A DNA stretch of 64,000 nt, taken from NCBI RefSeq assembly GCF_000215085.1, contig NC_015589.1, positions 3,484,120 to 3,548,119 on the forward strand. The letters run 5' to 3'. Of the stretch, positions 53,857 through 61,672 are shown piece after piece. A program made the position numbers and the translations under genes. The first letter of the stretch is position 1. Each line of letters opens with the position of its first letter. The notes under the pieces are model-generated. The model was not told the DNA's origin and did no database searches. It was given only the letters and a program-made list of their open reading frames with translations. The stretch is from Desulforamulus ruminis DSM 2154. GTDB lineage: Bacteria; Bacillota; Desulfotomaculia; Desulfotomaculales; Desulfotomaculaceae.

Positions 53857-55929
53857 CTATTCCACCTGATTAAGAATACCGCTTAAAGACAGCGGTCCGC
53901 TGTACCCGCCGGGCTTCAGATCATTCAGGCAGCCAAAATCCGTCCCCGGATACCCCAAGGCCGCCAGCACTTCCCGCACCCCTTTCTGGGACAGCGCAGC
54001 CGAACTGGAGCCGGAAGCCTTGTTTCTTAAAGTAAAGGTCCGAACCGCTTGACCGCCCTTGTTGTCCTTTACCAATACCTGGCAGACATTATTGCCCAGC
54101 AGCAAACCCGCAAAAGTATACTCAAAGGCCGTCCCGCCGGTACAAGCGGTCCAGTCCACCTTAGTAACCTCGCCCTGGATCATCTTATACTGCAGCGTGT
54201 CCCCCGTATCTGCATCACCGGGAGTGACACGCAGGGTAAAACGATCCTCGGCAACCGATACCGCCTGTCCTTCAGCCAGAGTTTGATTGGCGGCAGGAGA
54301 GAAAAGCACCATAAAGGGTGCTTTGTTTACTGTGAAATTCACCGTCTGCTGCGCCTGGTTCCCGGCCTTGTCCACCGCCGTCACCACAAGGGTCTTGCTC
54401 CCCCCGGAAGTAATGGTAGTCCCGGATGTGTAAGCCAAACCGTTCAGCGTCGCCGTTACCGAGGCCAATCCCGATCCCCCCGCATCCGTAGCGGAAAAAG
54501 TAGGCGACACTGAATTCTGATAAGTCTGCCCGTTTGCCACCCCGGAAAGGCTAATCACCGGGACAGTGCGGTCCACCGTCAATGTATAGCCCATGGTGGT
54601 CGTAGCGACGCCCCCGTTGCCGTCATCCGCAGTGACCACAATATTGCTGTAGCTTCCCTGTGAAATATTATCAGCGGCCACATCCCAGGTTAAAGACCAG
54701 CTTTTTTCTGTGGAAGTGCCGCTGATAACCGTACCTTTTGTTTTTCCGCCAATGGTTGCGCTGACCGTAACGTTGTCATTGTCTACGTCACTGACCGTGC
54801 CGGAAAGAGTAATGATTTTTCTTTCGTAGACGGTAGAGAAGGATTGATTGGTGGTTGGGAAGGTTAATATCATTTGAGGCATGCTATTTAGTTGAGTCAT
54901 AGCACTAGTAAAATAAACGTAATTATCGCGTTCACTACCAACTGTCGGTCTATTACTATTGAAAGCTGAAAAATCGGTAAAGCCTGATACTAAGGTCTTA
55001 GCTCCTGTATTAACGTCAACGTCGTAGGCCTTCCATGTATTATTATTGTCATTTGTTATAACCCGAAGTTTTCCATTACCTATATATGACATTGTACTTG
55101 TAAAGTAAACATACGAATCACGTTCACTACCAACTGTCGGTCTATTACTATTAAAAGCTGAGAAATCGGTAAAGCCTGATACTAAGGTCTTAGCTCCTGT
55201 ATTAACGTCAACGTCGTAGGCCTTCCATGTATTATTATTGTCATTTGTTATAACTCGAAGTTTTCCATTACCTATATATGACATTGTACTTGTAAAGTAA
55301 ACATACGAATCACGTTCACTACCAACTGTCGGTCTATTACTATTAAAAGCTGAGAAATCGGTAAAGCCTGATACTAAGGTCTTAGCTCCTGTATTAACGT
55401 CAACGTCGTAAGCCTTCCATGTATTATTATTGTCATTTGTTATAACCCGAAGTTTTCCATTACCTATATATGACATTGTACTTGTAAAGTAAACATATTT
55501 ATCAGCTTCACCAAAACCTGTCGGTCTATTACCATTAAAAGCTGAAAAATCGGTAAAGCCTGATACTAAGGTCTTAGCTCCTGTATTAATGTCAACATCA
55601 TAGACTTTCCAAACATTATTTGAATCTAATCCAATTACTCTTAATTTTTCATAAGTTGCCTCTGCAGACTGTAATAAATAGGAGCTTGGTAGACAATGTA
55701 TTTTTTTGATTTTACCTAAAATTACAACATCAAAAATATTAAATTTTGTACTAATATTATTATCCCCAACTAGCTTATCTCCAACCACTCGTTTGACGAC
55801 CGTTTTAGAACCCACCCGGGCAACGACAATATCTCCATCTTGCCAGCGGCGGTCTACGATCTCAATAACATCCCCGTCAGCTAATGTCGGCATCATAGAA
55901 CACCCGGAAACCTGATATAAATGATCCAT
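53857..55929 (-). CDS. Tail-associated fusion protein: S24/S26 peptidase-like domain, four 64-aa repeats and Ig-like domains
   Basis: A 690-aa chimera. Residues 1-80 resemble LexA/signal-peptidase domains: GCSMMPTLADGD with candidate catalytic Ser11, then DIVVARVGSKTVVKRVVGDKLVGDNN with candidate catalytic Lys46. Residues 92-347 are four 64-aa repeats (KLRVITNDNNNTWKAYDVDVNTGAK...YVYFTSTMSYI); repeats 2-4 are nearly identical. Residues about 350-640 are three Ig-like domains (TLTVDRTVPVISLSGVANGQTY is a typical linker). The C-terminus has KGVREVLAALGYPG. No signal peptide or membrane segment. AGGTGATAAT precedes the ATG. It is inside the fibre cassette, so a tail-tip or host-recognition role is inferred; the purpose of a peptidase domain is unknown. 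Confidence 0.8.
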   Translation of the reverse strand: MDHLYQVSGCSMMPTLADGDVIEIVDRRWQDGDIVVARVGSKTVVKRVVGDKLVGDNNISTKFNIFDVVILGKIKKIHCLPSSYLLQSAEATYEKLRVIGLDSNNVWKVYDVDINTGAKTLVSGFTDFSAFNGNRPTGFGEADKYVYFTSTMSYIGNGKLRVITNDNNNTWKAYDVDVNTGAKTLVSGFTDFSAFNSNRPTVGSERDSYVYFTSTMSYIGNGKLRVITNDNNNTWKAYDVDVNTGAKTLVSGFTDFSAFNSNRPTVGSERDSYVYFTSTMSYIGNGKLRVITNDNNNTWKAYDVDVNTGAKTLVSGFTDFSAFNSNRPTVGSERDNYVYFTSAMTQLNSMPQMILTFPTTNQSFSTVYERKIITLSGTVSDVDNDNVTVSATIGGKTKGTVISGTSTEKSWSLTWDVAADNISQGSYSNIVVTADDGNGGVATTTMGYTLTVDRTVPVISLSGVANGQTYQNSVSPTFSATDAGGSGLASVTATLNGLAYTSGTTITSGGSKTLVVTAVDKAGNQAQQTVNFTVNKAPFMVLFSPAANQTLAEGQAVSVAEDRFTLRVTPGDADTGDTLQYKMIQGEVTKVDWTACTGGTAFEYTFAGLLLGNNVCQVLVKDNKGGQAVRTFTLRNKASGSSSAALSQKGVREVLAALGYPGTDFGCLNDLKPGGYSGPLSLSGILNQVE
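54889..55656 (-). repeat. Four tandem 192-bp coding repeats
   Basis: Four in-frame copies of a 192-bp unit encode 64-aa repeats. Units 2-4 are almost identical in DNA as well as protein. Unit 1 (55465-55656) has diverged (LDSNNVWKVYDVDIN). The near identity suggests recent expansion by slippage or recombination. Confidence 0.92.
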
Positions 55930-55937
55930 ATTATCAC

Positions 55938-56300
55938 CTACCAGAACACAACATATTTAAACGATGTGGTTGCCGTCCCCGAACATTTCACGGAAAAACT
56001 ATTGGCCCCCTGCTCCACCCAAACCTCGCCCAAATATCCGGCAGGGTTTGCAACCGGAGTTACCTCTACATAATAATTGGCATCTCCCTTTGTATGAGCT
56101 ATCACCGTTCCAACCGCACCGTTAAAATTGGCGTTTCCCGCTAATCTAGGATGTATAACCTGTGCCATATGTGTGGTAAAATCGGTTTTTTTAGCAGCAT
56201 TTTGGTCTATGAGTTCCAGATTTTCAACATATGCCTGTCTGCTGACAAATTCATTCCCCAGTGGTTTATTCAGCCCCAAATTAGGTGTAACGTTAGGCAT
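55938..56300 (-). CDS. Phage tail fibre-like protein
   Basis: A 120-aa protein. The first 45 residues (NLGLNKPLGNEFVSRQAYVENLELIDQNAAKKTDF) are paralogous to the protein at 58670-58912 and act as a common attachment end in Firmicute tail fibres. The rest is a beta domain (TKGDANYYVEVTPVANPAGYLGEVWVEQGANSFSVKCSG) with an aromatic C-terminus. GGGAGGTGGCTG precedes the ATG. The 277 bases up to 56577 are AT-rich and empty. Confidence 0.75.
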   Translation of the reverse strand: MPNVTPNLGLNKPLGNEFVSRQAYVENLELIDQNAAKKTDFTTHMAQVIHPRLAGNANFNGAVGTVIAHTKGDANYYVEVTPVANPAGYLGEVWVEQGANSFSVKCSGTATTSFKYVVFW

Positions 56301-56577
56301 TCAGCCACCTCCCTATTCCCATTCAAACTAAACCTTTAATCTTATAGAAAACAACTCTCAATAATTATTGAAAAGCAGGAGTTAGATTGACAATTACTTG
56401 TACTATATTCATATTTTAAGTGTATAAAATAATATTTGCTCTTGAGATTATTAAATTTTTGTGTAATTCAAATTATATTCTCATGCACCTCAATATTTAT
56501 CTAATAATTACACAGCAATTATTTTCTTCACTTTCAATAAAACAAACCAAAACTGAATCCAATAACGTCAACTCCTT

Positions 56578-57351
56578 TTATTTTAAACATAGCCATTCAA
56601 CATTAAGTATACCGGTCTCTCTATATGCTTCAATCTTTAAGGAATTTTTAAATTGAATTTCAGCATTTCTACCAGAAACAGTTCCGTCATTACTTATAAG
56701 ATTAAATAACATACTTCCGTTATTTGCCAAATAAAATCCGGCTATTGGATAACAATATGCGTTAGCTGCACAAGCTGTAGGCCCGCAACTCCCTTGCGCT
56801 AAAACATAGCCATCGACAGTTATCCGAATACCTGCACCATCTACAGAATTTGAAATGCTGGAACTAACTCTAATACTATGCAATAAACCTGGGCCAGATA
56901 TATCTAATACGGTAATGTATGAATCTGATGTTACAGCAGAAGAACCACTTGCACCTATAGGTCCTTTAGTAGAAGCTAGCGAACTAATATTAGCTTTAAT
57001 ATCTTTTAATTTTCCATGAATACTACCAGTAGCACTGGATACATCAGCATTAGAACCTACATTTGTATTGATTGTATCTGCCGTGGTTTGAGCAGCACGA
57101 CTTGAAATATTTGCATCTATCCTATCTTTATGGGTTGTAGTTGCTCCCCAGTTAGCCTGACGGCTTGAGACTGTAGTGTCCATGTTATCAATTTTTGACG
57201 CTCTGGAACTGCTTAAATTAGTCGTTAAGTAATCGTATATCTGTTTCAAACGGGCAAAAAGCGTTGTAATACCAGCGGGATCGGTGTTTTGTCCAATTCT
57301 TGTTTTTATTGTTTCTTGGTTTTCCTCAGTTCCAATACCTTTCCAAGTCAC
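56578..57351 (-). CDS. Phage tail fibre-like protein, AT-rich
   Basis: A 257-aa protein. The N-terminal half has heptad-like Ser/Ala/Asn repeats (SSSRASKIDNMDTTVSSRQANWGATTTHKDRIDANISSRAAQT), a stalk pattern. The C-terminal half is a beta-rich globular domain (SYITVLDISGPGLLHSIRVSSS...) ending in CLK. GTG start overlapping the previous stop by one base (TAGTG). The sequence is clearly more AT-rich than the Xkd genes upstream, suggesting later acquisition. Confidence 0.7.
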   Translation of the reverse strand: MTWKGIGTEENQETIKTRIGQNTDPAGITTLFARLKQIYDYLTTNLSSSRASKIDNMDTTVSSRQANWGATTTHKDRIDANISSRAAQTTADTINTNVGSNADVSSATGSIHGKLKDIKANISSLASTKGPIGASGSSAVTSDSYITVLDISGPGLLHSIRVSSSISNSVDGAGIRITVDGYVLAQGSCGPTACAANAYCYPIAGFYLANNGSMLFNLISNDGTVSGRNAEIQFKNSLKIEAYRETGILNVEWLCLK

Positions 57352-57641
57352 TATGCCCCACCTCCACTAAACCAGTATAGTTTCCCTTCGTCCGTTCGGA
57401 AAAACAGCATCGGTTTTCCCTCTGGATTCGAAGGGAAGGCTGTGCCCGACGGTATAGGTAACACTTGATGCACTCCATTGGACAAATGCGCAGTTAACTG
57501 CGCCTGGTCCACAATTTGCACATTTCCCTCACTTGCTCCTATAAATAATTCTTTAGTATCTGTGCAGAATCCCGGCTCGCCTACGCTTAAAGAAGGCAAA
57601 TTCGCTTTTGTTCCTCGCTTAAATTGTATTTTGTTAGCCAC
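57351..57641 (-). CDS. Fibre adaptor with Mtd/hyaluronidase-type N-terminal motif
   Basis: A 96-aa protein starting NKIQFKRGTKANLPSLSVGEPGFCTDTKELFIG, a motif common at the N-terminus of phage receptor-binding proteins (major tropism determinant and phage hyaluronidase). It ends with a short domain (LPIPSGTAFPSNPEGKPMLFFRTDEGKLYWFSGGG). It is translationally coupled to the 257-aa fibre protein after it. Confidence 0.75.
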   Translation of the reverse strand: MANKIQFKRGTKANLPSLSVGEPGFCTDTKELFIGASEGNVQIVDQAQLTAHLSNGVHQVLPIPSGTAFPSNPEGKPMLFFRTDEGKLYWFSGGGA

Positions 57642-57656
57642 TTTTGACCCCTCCCC

Positions 57657-58652
57657 TTAAAATGTTCCGCCATCAACGACTGAACCGGAGCTTAAATAAC
57701 CTTGGGCTTTCACGAAAGCCGTTGTTGCAACCTGAGTGGTATTGGTTGCCGCTGCTGCCGTTGGAGCTGTGGGGATGCCAGTCAATGCCGCACTAGCAAA
57801 CAGAGTGGTTTTACTCTCATTCGTCACATTACCCAGTCCCACGTCAGCAGCCGTAAGAGTCACCGCTCCGGTCTTCCCGGCTACGCTTTGTACCGGGCTT
57901 GTGGGTGAAAGCAGTTCTTGCCAGTTAGCCAGCGTTGACGCACCGGCGGTTCTTAGGATATAAGATTTGTTTTGGTCCGTCCGAACCGCAATATCGCCCA
58001 CTTCCGCAGTAAGCCCCAGCATGGCCGTTTGACTTGCCACCACAAAGGTATCGGAGATGGCAATGGCCGGTACAACAGCGGCATCCAACTTGCCGTTAGC
58101 ATCCAGCACCGGAATGTTCCCCCCGGCAGTGCCGGTATTTTTGGATGCCGCCGTGCCGGCGTCTGTAATCTTTGCCAAGGTTAGGCCGGGTATATCGGCA
58201 GCACTTAAGTTTGTAGCGCTTGTAACTCTTCCTTTAGCGTCTACCGTTACTTTGGTGTACGTACCGGCAGTGACCCCGCTATTAGCCAAGAGAATCTCTA
58301 TCTCTTTATTGGCGCTCCCGTCAAAGCTGGTGGAACCGGATGCATCGCCTGACAGGGATAGGGTCCGGGCTGTTTTTAGTTTGCTTGCACTGGCGGCATT
58401 GGCAGGTAGTTCTGAACTGGCATTCAATTTCAGAATTTTATTTGCTGCTGCGGTGGTTACTACATCCGATAAAGGTACCGCCCCGATCTCCTCAGGACTT
58501 ATGGAAGCCGGATCCGGGTTGATCAGGACTTTATCCGTACCATTGCCTAAATATAATTTACCTGTATCTAAAACAAAGGCCGGTTCGCCTGCTTCCAGGC
58601 TTAAACCGGATAAATTTACGTTGTTGCCCCTTTTAAGTTTTATTGTAACCAT
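57657..58652 (-). CDS. Phage tail fibre protein
   Basis: A 331-aa protein. N-terminal TIKLKRGNNVNLSGLSLEAGEPAFVLDTGKLYLGNG is the same attachment motif as in the 96-aa protein next to it. The middle and C-terminal parts have typical trimeric fibre repeats (SGDASGSTSFDGSANKEIEI, YTKVTVDAKGRVTSATNLSAADIPGL, VQSVAGKTGAVTLTAADVGLGNV, ATTAFVKAQGYL). GAGGAGC precedes the ATG. Ends at a short fibre tip. Confidence 0.85.
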   Translation of the reverse strand: MVTIKLKRGNNVNLSGLSLEAGEPAFVLDTGKLYLGNGTDKVLINPDPASISPEEIGAVPLSDVVTTAAANKILKLNASSELPANAASASKLKTARTLSLSGDASGSTSFDGSANKEIEILLANSGVTAGTYTKVTVDAKGRVTSATNLSAADIPGLTLAKITDAGTAASKNTGTAGGNIPVLDANGKLDAAVVPAIAISDTFVVASQTAMLGLTAEVGDIAVRTDQNKSYILRTAGASTLANWQELLSPTSPVQSVAGKTGAVTLTAADVGLGNVTNESKTTLFASAALTGIPTAPTAAAATNTTQVATTAFVKAQGYLSSGSVVDGGTF

Positions 58653-58669
58653 ATTTTCTGCTCCTCTCT

Positions 58670-58912
58670 TTAATATTCCCCGCCATCCACCGTGAGGCCC
58701 GTAGGTTCATTCCCATCAAAATCCCCTCCGTTAATGGGCATATAATTTAAAAAATCTTTCAACTGCTGAAACTCGGTCAAATGTACGGCAAGATCGGTTT
58801 TTGTAGCAACATTTTGGTCAATCAAATCCAGATTTTCGTTATAAGCTTGCCGGGTAACCGTTTCATTCCCCAGTGGTTTTTTAAGTCCCAAATTGGATGT
58901 TGTCGTAGGCAT
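58670..58912 (-). CDS. Short tail fibre-like protein
   Basis: An 80-aa protein. TTSNLGLKKPLGNETVTRQAYNENLDLIDQNVATKTDLAVHL is paralogous to the start of the protein at 55938-56300; the C-terminus (PINGGDFDGNEPTGLTVDGGEY) is short. It may be a remnant or a fibre adaptor. GGAGGGAGCC precedes the ATG. Confidence 0.7.
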   Translation of the reverse strand: MPTTTSNLGLKKPLGNETVTRQAYNENLDLIDQNVATKTDLAVHLTEFQQLKDFLNYMPINGGDFDGNEPTGLTVDGGEY

Positions 58913-58929
58913 AGGCTCCCTCCTCGTTG

Positions 58930-58955
58930 TTTTAAAAGCACCCTAACGGGTGCTT
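58930..58955 (-). terminator. Intrinsic terminator between baseplate and fibre genes
   Basis: AAGCACCC-gtta-GGGTGCTT then TTAAAA on the minus strand, just after the XkdX stop. It may reduce or separate fibre expression. Confidence 0.75.
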
Positions 58956-58958
58956 ACG

Positions 58959-59090
58959 CTAATAAACTTCGCCGGTAATCTCTTCAAATTCGGCACCGGT
59001 AATCATATTGAACTGTACATACTTACGGACCTGATCCACACCGGCCCACCTTTTTTCAAAATAATATTTTACCCGCTCAAAGTGACTCAT
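58959..59090 (-). CDS. XkdX family phage protein
   Basis: A 43-aa protein: FERVKYYFEKRWAGVDQVRKYV followed by the C-terminal EFEEITGEVY, which matches the XkdX pattern (I...Y..G.W....V...V..G.IT..EY.EITG..Y). ATG at 59090 with AGGAGGATGT upstream. In PBSX-like phages it lies between tail fibre and baseplate genes, as here. Function unknown. Confidence 0.8.
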   Translation of the reverse strand: MSHFERVKYYFEKRWAGVDQVRKYVQFNMITGAEFEEITGEVY

Positions 59091-59121
59091 ACATCCTCCT
59101 CCACTCCTCTAAGATGTAAGG

Positions 59122-59709
59122 TTAATCCGCTAACCAACCCCCGGTTTCAAATTCATCCCAGGTTAAATTCCTGGCGTCCAACTGGTCCCAGGTTAAGTTT
59201 TTGGCATCCAGTTCATCCCAAATCAGGTATCTGAATTCATATTTAATGGTTAAATGGGCCGGTTTAATTTCTTCCAGGGCTGACTTCAAATCCTCAATAT
59301 TGGGCGGTATGCCCCGGGTGTCGATAAATTTTACCGTGAACTGGTAAAGGGAAGGTTGTTCCGTCACCTCTACCGTGCCGCCGTCGTAGGACTCGGCAAC
59401 GTTCTTGATGAGGCTGATGGTTACCGTCCCAATGCCGCGAATCCGGGATTTTATAACCGACCTGCGCTGGTCGTTCGGCTTGCCCGCCGTGGACATAATA
59501 TTTAATTCCTGCTCCCAGCGGTCCAGTCCCCAGGTGGCGGTATTTACAAAAAACTGGTTCAGGACTTCATCCATGGCCTTCCGAAGGCGGTCCAGTTCCA
59601 TGCCTTCGGCCTCCAGCAGGCTTCTTGTCATCCTGGAAGTTTCGTAAAAACGGGGCAGGTAGGTTAACATCTCCTGCCCCCGAACACTGTTGATGGGGTA
59701 AACGTTCAT
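59122..59709 (-). CDS. Baseplate protein XkdU/YmfQ-like (DUF2313)
   Basis: A 195-aa baseplate component encoded after the J protein. Typical start (LTYLPRFYETSRMTRSLLEAEGMELDRLRKAMDEVLNQFFVNTATWGLDRWEQEL) and GKPNDQRRSVIKSRIRG. The C-terminus carries three copies of a short WD[EQ] motif (IWDELDAKNL, TWDQLDARNL, TWDEFETGG). Its ATG overlaps the stop of the J-like gene by four bases. Confidence 0.88.
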   Translation of the reverse strand: MNVYPINSVRGQEMLTYLPRFYETSRMTRSLLEAEGMELDRLRKAMDEVLNQFFVNTATWGLDRWEQELNIMSTAGKPNDQRRSVIKSRIRGIGTVTISLIKNVAESYDGGTVEVTEQPSLYQFTVKFIDTRGIPPNIEDLKSALEEIKPAHLTIKYEFRYLIWDELDAKNLTWDQLDARNLTWDEFETGGWLAD

Positions 59710-60818
59710 GCCAGCGTCACCGTCCCTTTTACAGCCACCTGGCCTTGATCGATTGCCACATTGGCGGTTCCCTCGTTCACCGTCATGCCGGTATAATCCT
59801 GAACCCCTTCGGTGTCCAGCAGCAGGGATCCGATTCGTACATAACGGGCCGTGGGATCCGCCGCAAAAGCAATGCTTCCGAGGTATTCATCCAAAGACTT
59901 CTCAAAGGAAGCCTGCACCTCCGCCAGGGTTTTGGCACCCGTAAGGATGACGGTGGCGGATACATGCACATCGACGGGTTCTGCAGAAACCACGGTTACT
60001 TTTGCCCCAATAGGAGCTTTGCCTTCGCCCCCTCCCGGTGAGGGTGATATATAATCCTGCACTTTGCTGACAATTGGTTCCACGGCAGGCTTTTTATCGG
60101 TACCCAGCAGTACCACCTTCACCGTTCCCGCCCCGTCCGCCAGGGGAAGGACCTGTACTCCGCCAACCCCCGGCACTTCCAGTGCCCAGTTGACATAATC
60201 GGCTTTGTTGCCGCTGGTGCCCGGCGTACGGACTTTGGCGTAGAACCGGGATAACAGGGTGGCGTCATCCTCCTCATCGGCCCCGCCGGTCAGGGCCTGG
60301 TTATTCAGTACCGCCGAGATACCACCCACCGGCGTAATCATGATGTTAATGGTTCCCGCACCTACGTTGCCGTCCTTTCCGGCCTGCACGGCTTCAAGAT
60401 CGGCATACCCGACGCCGGTTGAGTCAATAACCTCTTCGGAAACGGTGATAAACTCCGTAGAAGGGTTATTGGTGGCCGGATCGGCCGGCGTGGCCACCAC
60501 GGTTCCGGCAGGGACGACGGTGCCCGCCGTTCCGTTAAATTTGATTTGCCCGGTGGCCTTTACCGCCTGCCGCCGGGTAATGCCGTGTTCGTCGCAGCGC
60601 AAATCCAGGTAGGGCCCAAAGGTGGTGCCCGCAAAGCCCCTTTGCAAAACCTCCTGTCCCCAGAGAGCAGCCAGGGCCAGCTCGATGGCGGCCGGCGACA
60701 GGGCGTCCCAAATAAAGCTTCCCTCGGATTTATCCATATCCGCAGGTACGTTTTCCAGCATGCGCTGCCGGATGGCGTCTAGGGTTTGATCGTTTAAATA
60801 ATCCGGTAATGTTGTCAC
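59706..60818 (-). CDS. Baseplate J-like protein (XkdT)
   Basis: A 370-aa baseplate wedge protein, homologous to P2 gpJ and T4 gp6. It shows LDLRCDEHGITRRQAVKATGQIKFNGTAGTVVPAGTVVATPA and GGADEEDDATLLSRFYAKVRTPGTSGNKADYVNWALEVPGVGGVQVLPL, both diagnostic. GTG start after GGAGGTGAAAAT; it overlaps the preceding stop (GTGA). Confidence 0.93.
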   Translation of the reverse strand: MTTLPDYLNDQTLDAIRQRMLENVPADMDKSEGSFIWDALSPAAIELALAALWGQEVLQRGFAGTTFGPYLDLRCDEHGITRRQAVKATGQIKFNGTAGTVVPAGTVVATPADPATNNPSTEFITVSEEVIDSTGVGYADLEAVQAGKDGNVGAGTINIMITPVGGISAVLNNQALTGGADEEDDATLLSRFYAKVRTPGTSGNKADYVNWALEVPGVGGVQVLPLADGAGTVKVVLLGTDKKPAVEPIVSKVQDYISPSPGGGEGKAPIGAKVTVVSAEPVDVHVSATVILTGAKTLAEVQASFEKSLDEYLGSIAFAADPTARYVRIGSLLLDTEGVQDYTGMTVNEGTANVAIDQGQVAVKGTVTLA

Positions 60819-61264
60819 ATTTTCACCTCCCCGTTAATTTGACCTGTTTCTCCCCGTACGCTGACTACTTCACAGGTAAAATACACCCGGTCCTCTTCCC
60901 ATTTAAAGGCAAAGGCCTGCACACTGGCGGTTCTCGGGTCAACCATTAGGCACTCGGTAGTCATCCGGATCATTTCACTTTCATTTCCCTCCCGAGTTAA
61001 ATGGCGGCCAATGAGCTCGTCATATTCCTGTCCGTAGTTTCTGCTGTACACTAAATACCGGTAGCGCTGGGTGTTCAGGGCCTTTTGACACCATTCCATC
61101 CAGGCTTCGGTATCGGTGCTCCCGGCTATTTTCCCGGTGGGGGTCATAATGAACTCTCCCCGGTCATAATCGAATCGCACGCTTCGGCCAAAGGCCACCG
61201 GTTTTTGATTCAGCTCGTTAACCGGCAGAGGCTCTGTTGGCACCGTTGGAAAAATACTGGGCAT
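60815..61264 (-). CDS. XkdS-like protein (DUF2634, gp25-like)
   Basis: A 149-aa baseplate protein. The pattern FDYDRGEFIMTPTGKIAGSTDTEAWMEWCQKALNTQRYRYLVYSRNYGQEYDELIG is typical of DUF2634, the Firmicute counterpart of gp25/W proteins that nucleate sheath assembly. It overlaps the J-like start by four bases. Confidence 0.9.
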   Translation of the reverse strand: MPSIFPTVPTEPLPVNELNQKPVAFGRSVRFDYDRGEFIMTPTGKIAGSTDTEAWMEWCQKALNTQRYRYLVYSRNYGQEYDELIGRHLTREGNESEMIRMTTECLMVDPRTASVQAFAFKWEEDRVYFTCEVVSVRGETGQINGEVKM

Positions 61265-61672
61265 TTATATCACCACCTTCGCCATAATTACGGCTTCCTG
61301 GCCGTTGTTGACGGGAACGGCCAGGACCCGGTCCCCCGGTTTCAGTCCCGGCTTTAATTCCAGCCGCACATCGTCAATTTCCCGCTTGGAAAAGTCATAC
61401 CGGGTCAACTGGGAAGTGCTTGCCCCCGGTAAATCCTCGCCCGTATCCTTCACCGGGCTGGTAGCGGTACCCACCAGGGAAAAGGCCGGAAGATAGATTT
61501 TAACCAGCCAATCGGCAATTAGGTAATCCTTAATTTCATGCTTAAAGGTATCCAGCTTCAACCCGGTGGCCGTCATGGTGCCCAGTTCCCCGGGCATGCC
61601 GGATCCGGATTGCTTGGTATGGCCTTGAATGCGCAGATCCAGCAGGGCGGCCAGTTCTTTATAGGGATCCAT
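61265..61672 (-). CDS. XkdR-like protein (DUF2577)
   Basis: A 135-aa tail protein of the DUF2577 family (start MDPYKELAALLDLRIQGHTKQ; end LKPGDRVLAVPVNNGQEAVIMAKVV). It probably corresponds to the spike region with an OB-like fold. It overlaps the end of the XkdQ gene by 14 bases. Confidence 0.85.
   Translation of the reverse strand: MDPYKELAALLDLRIQGHTKQSGSGMPGELGTMTATGLKLDTFKHEIKDYLIADWLVKIYLPAFSLVGTATSPVKDTGEDLPGASTSQLTRYDFSKREIDDVRLELKPGLKPGDRVLAVPVNNGQEAVIMAKVVI

Noticed and set aside
54889-55656. CRISPR-like array
   Set aside because: Units are 192 bp, directly adjacent, in-frame and coding, with no spacers.
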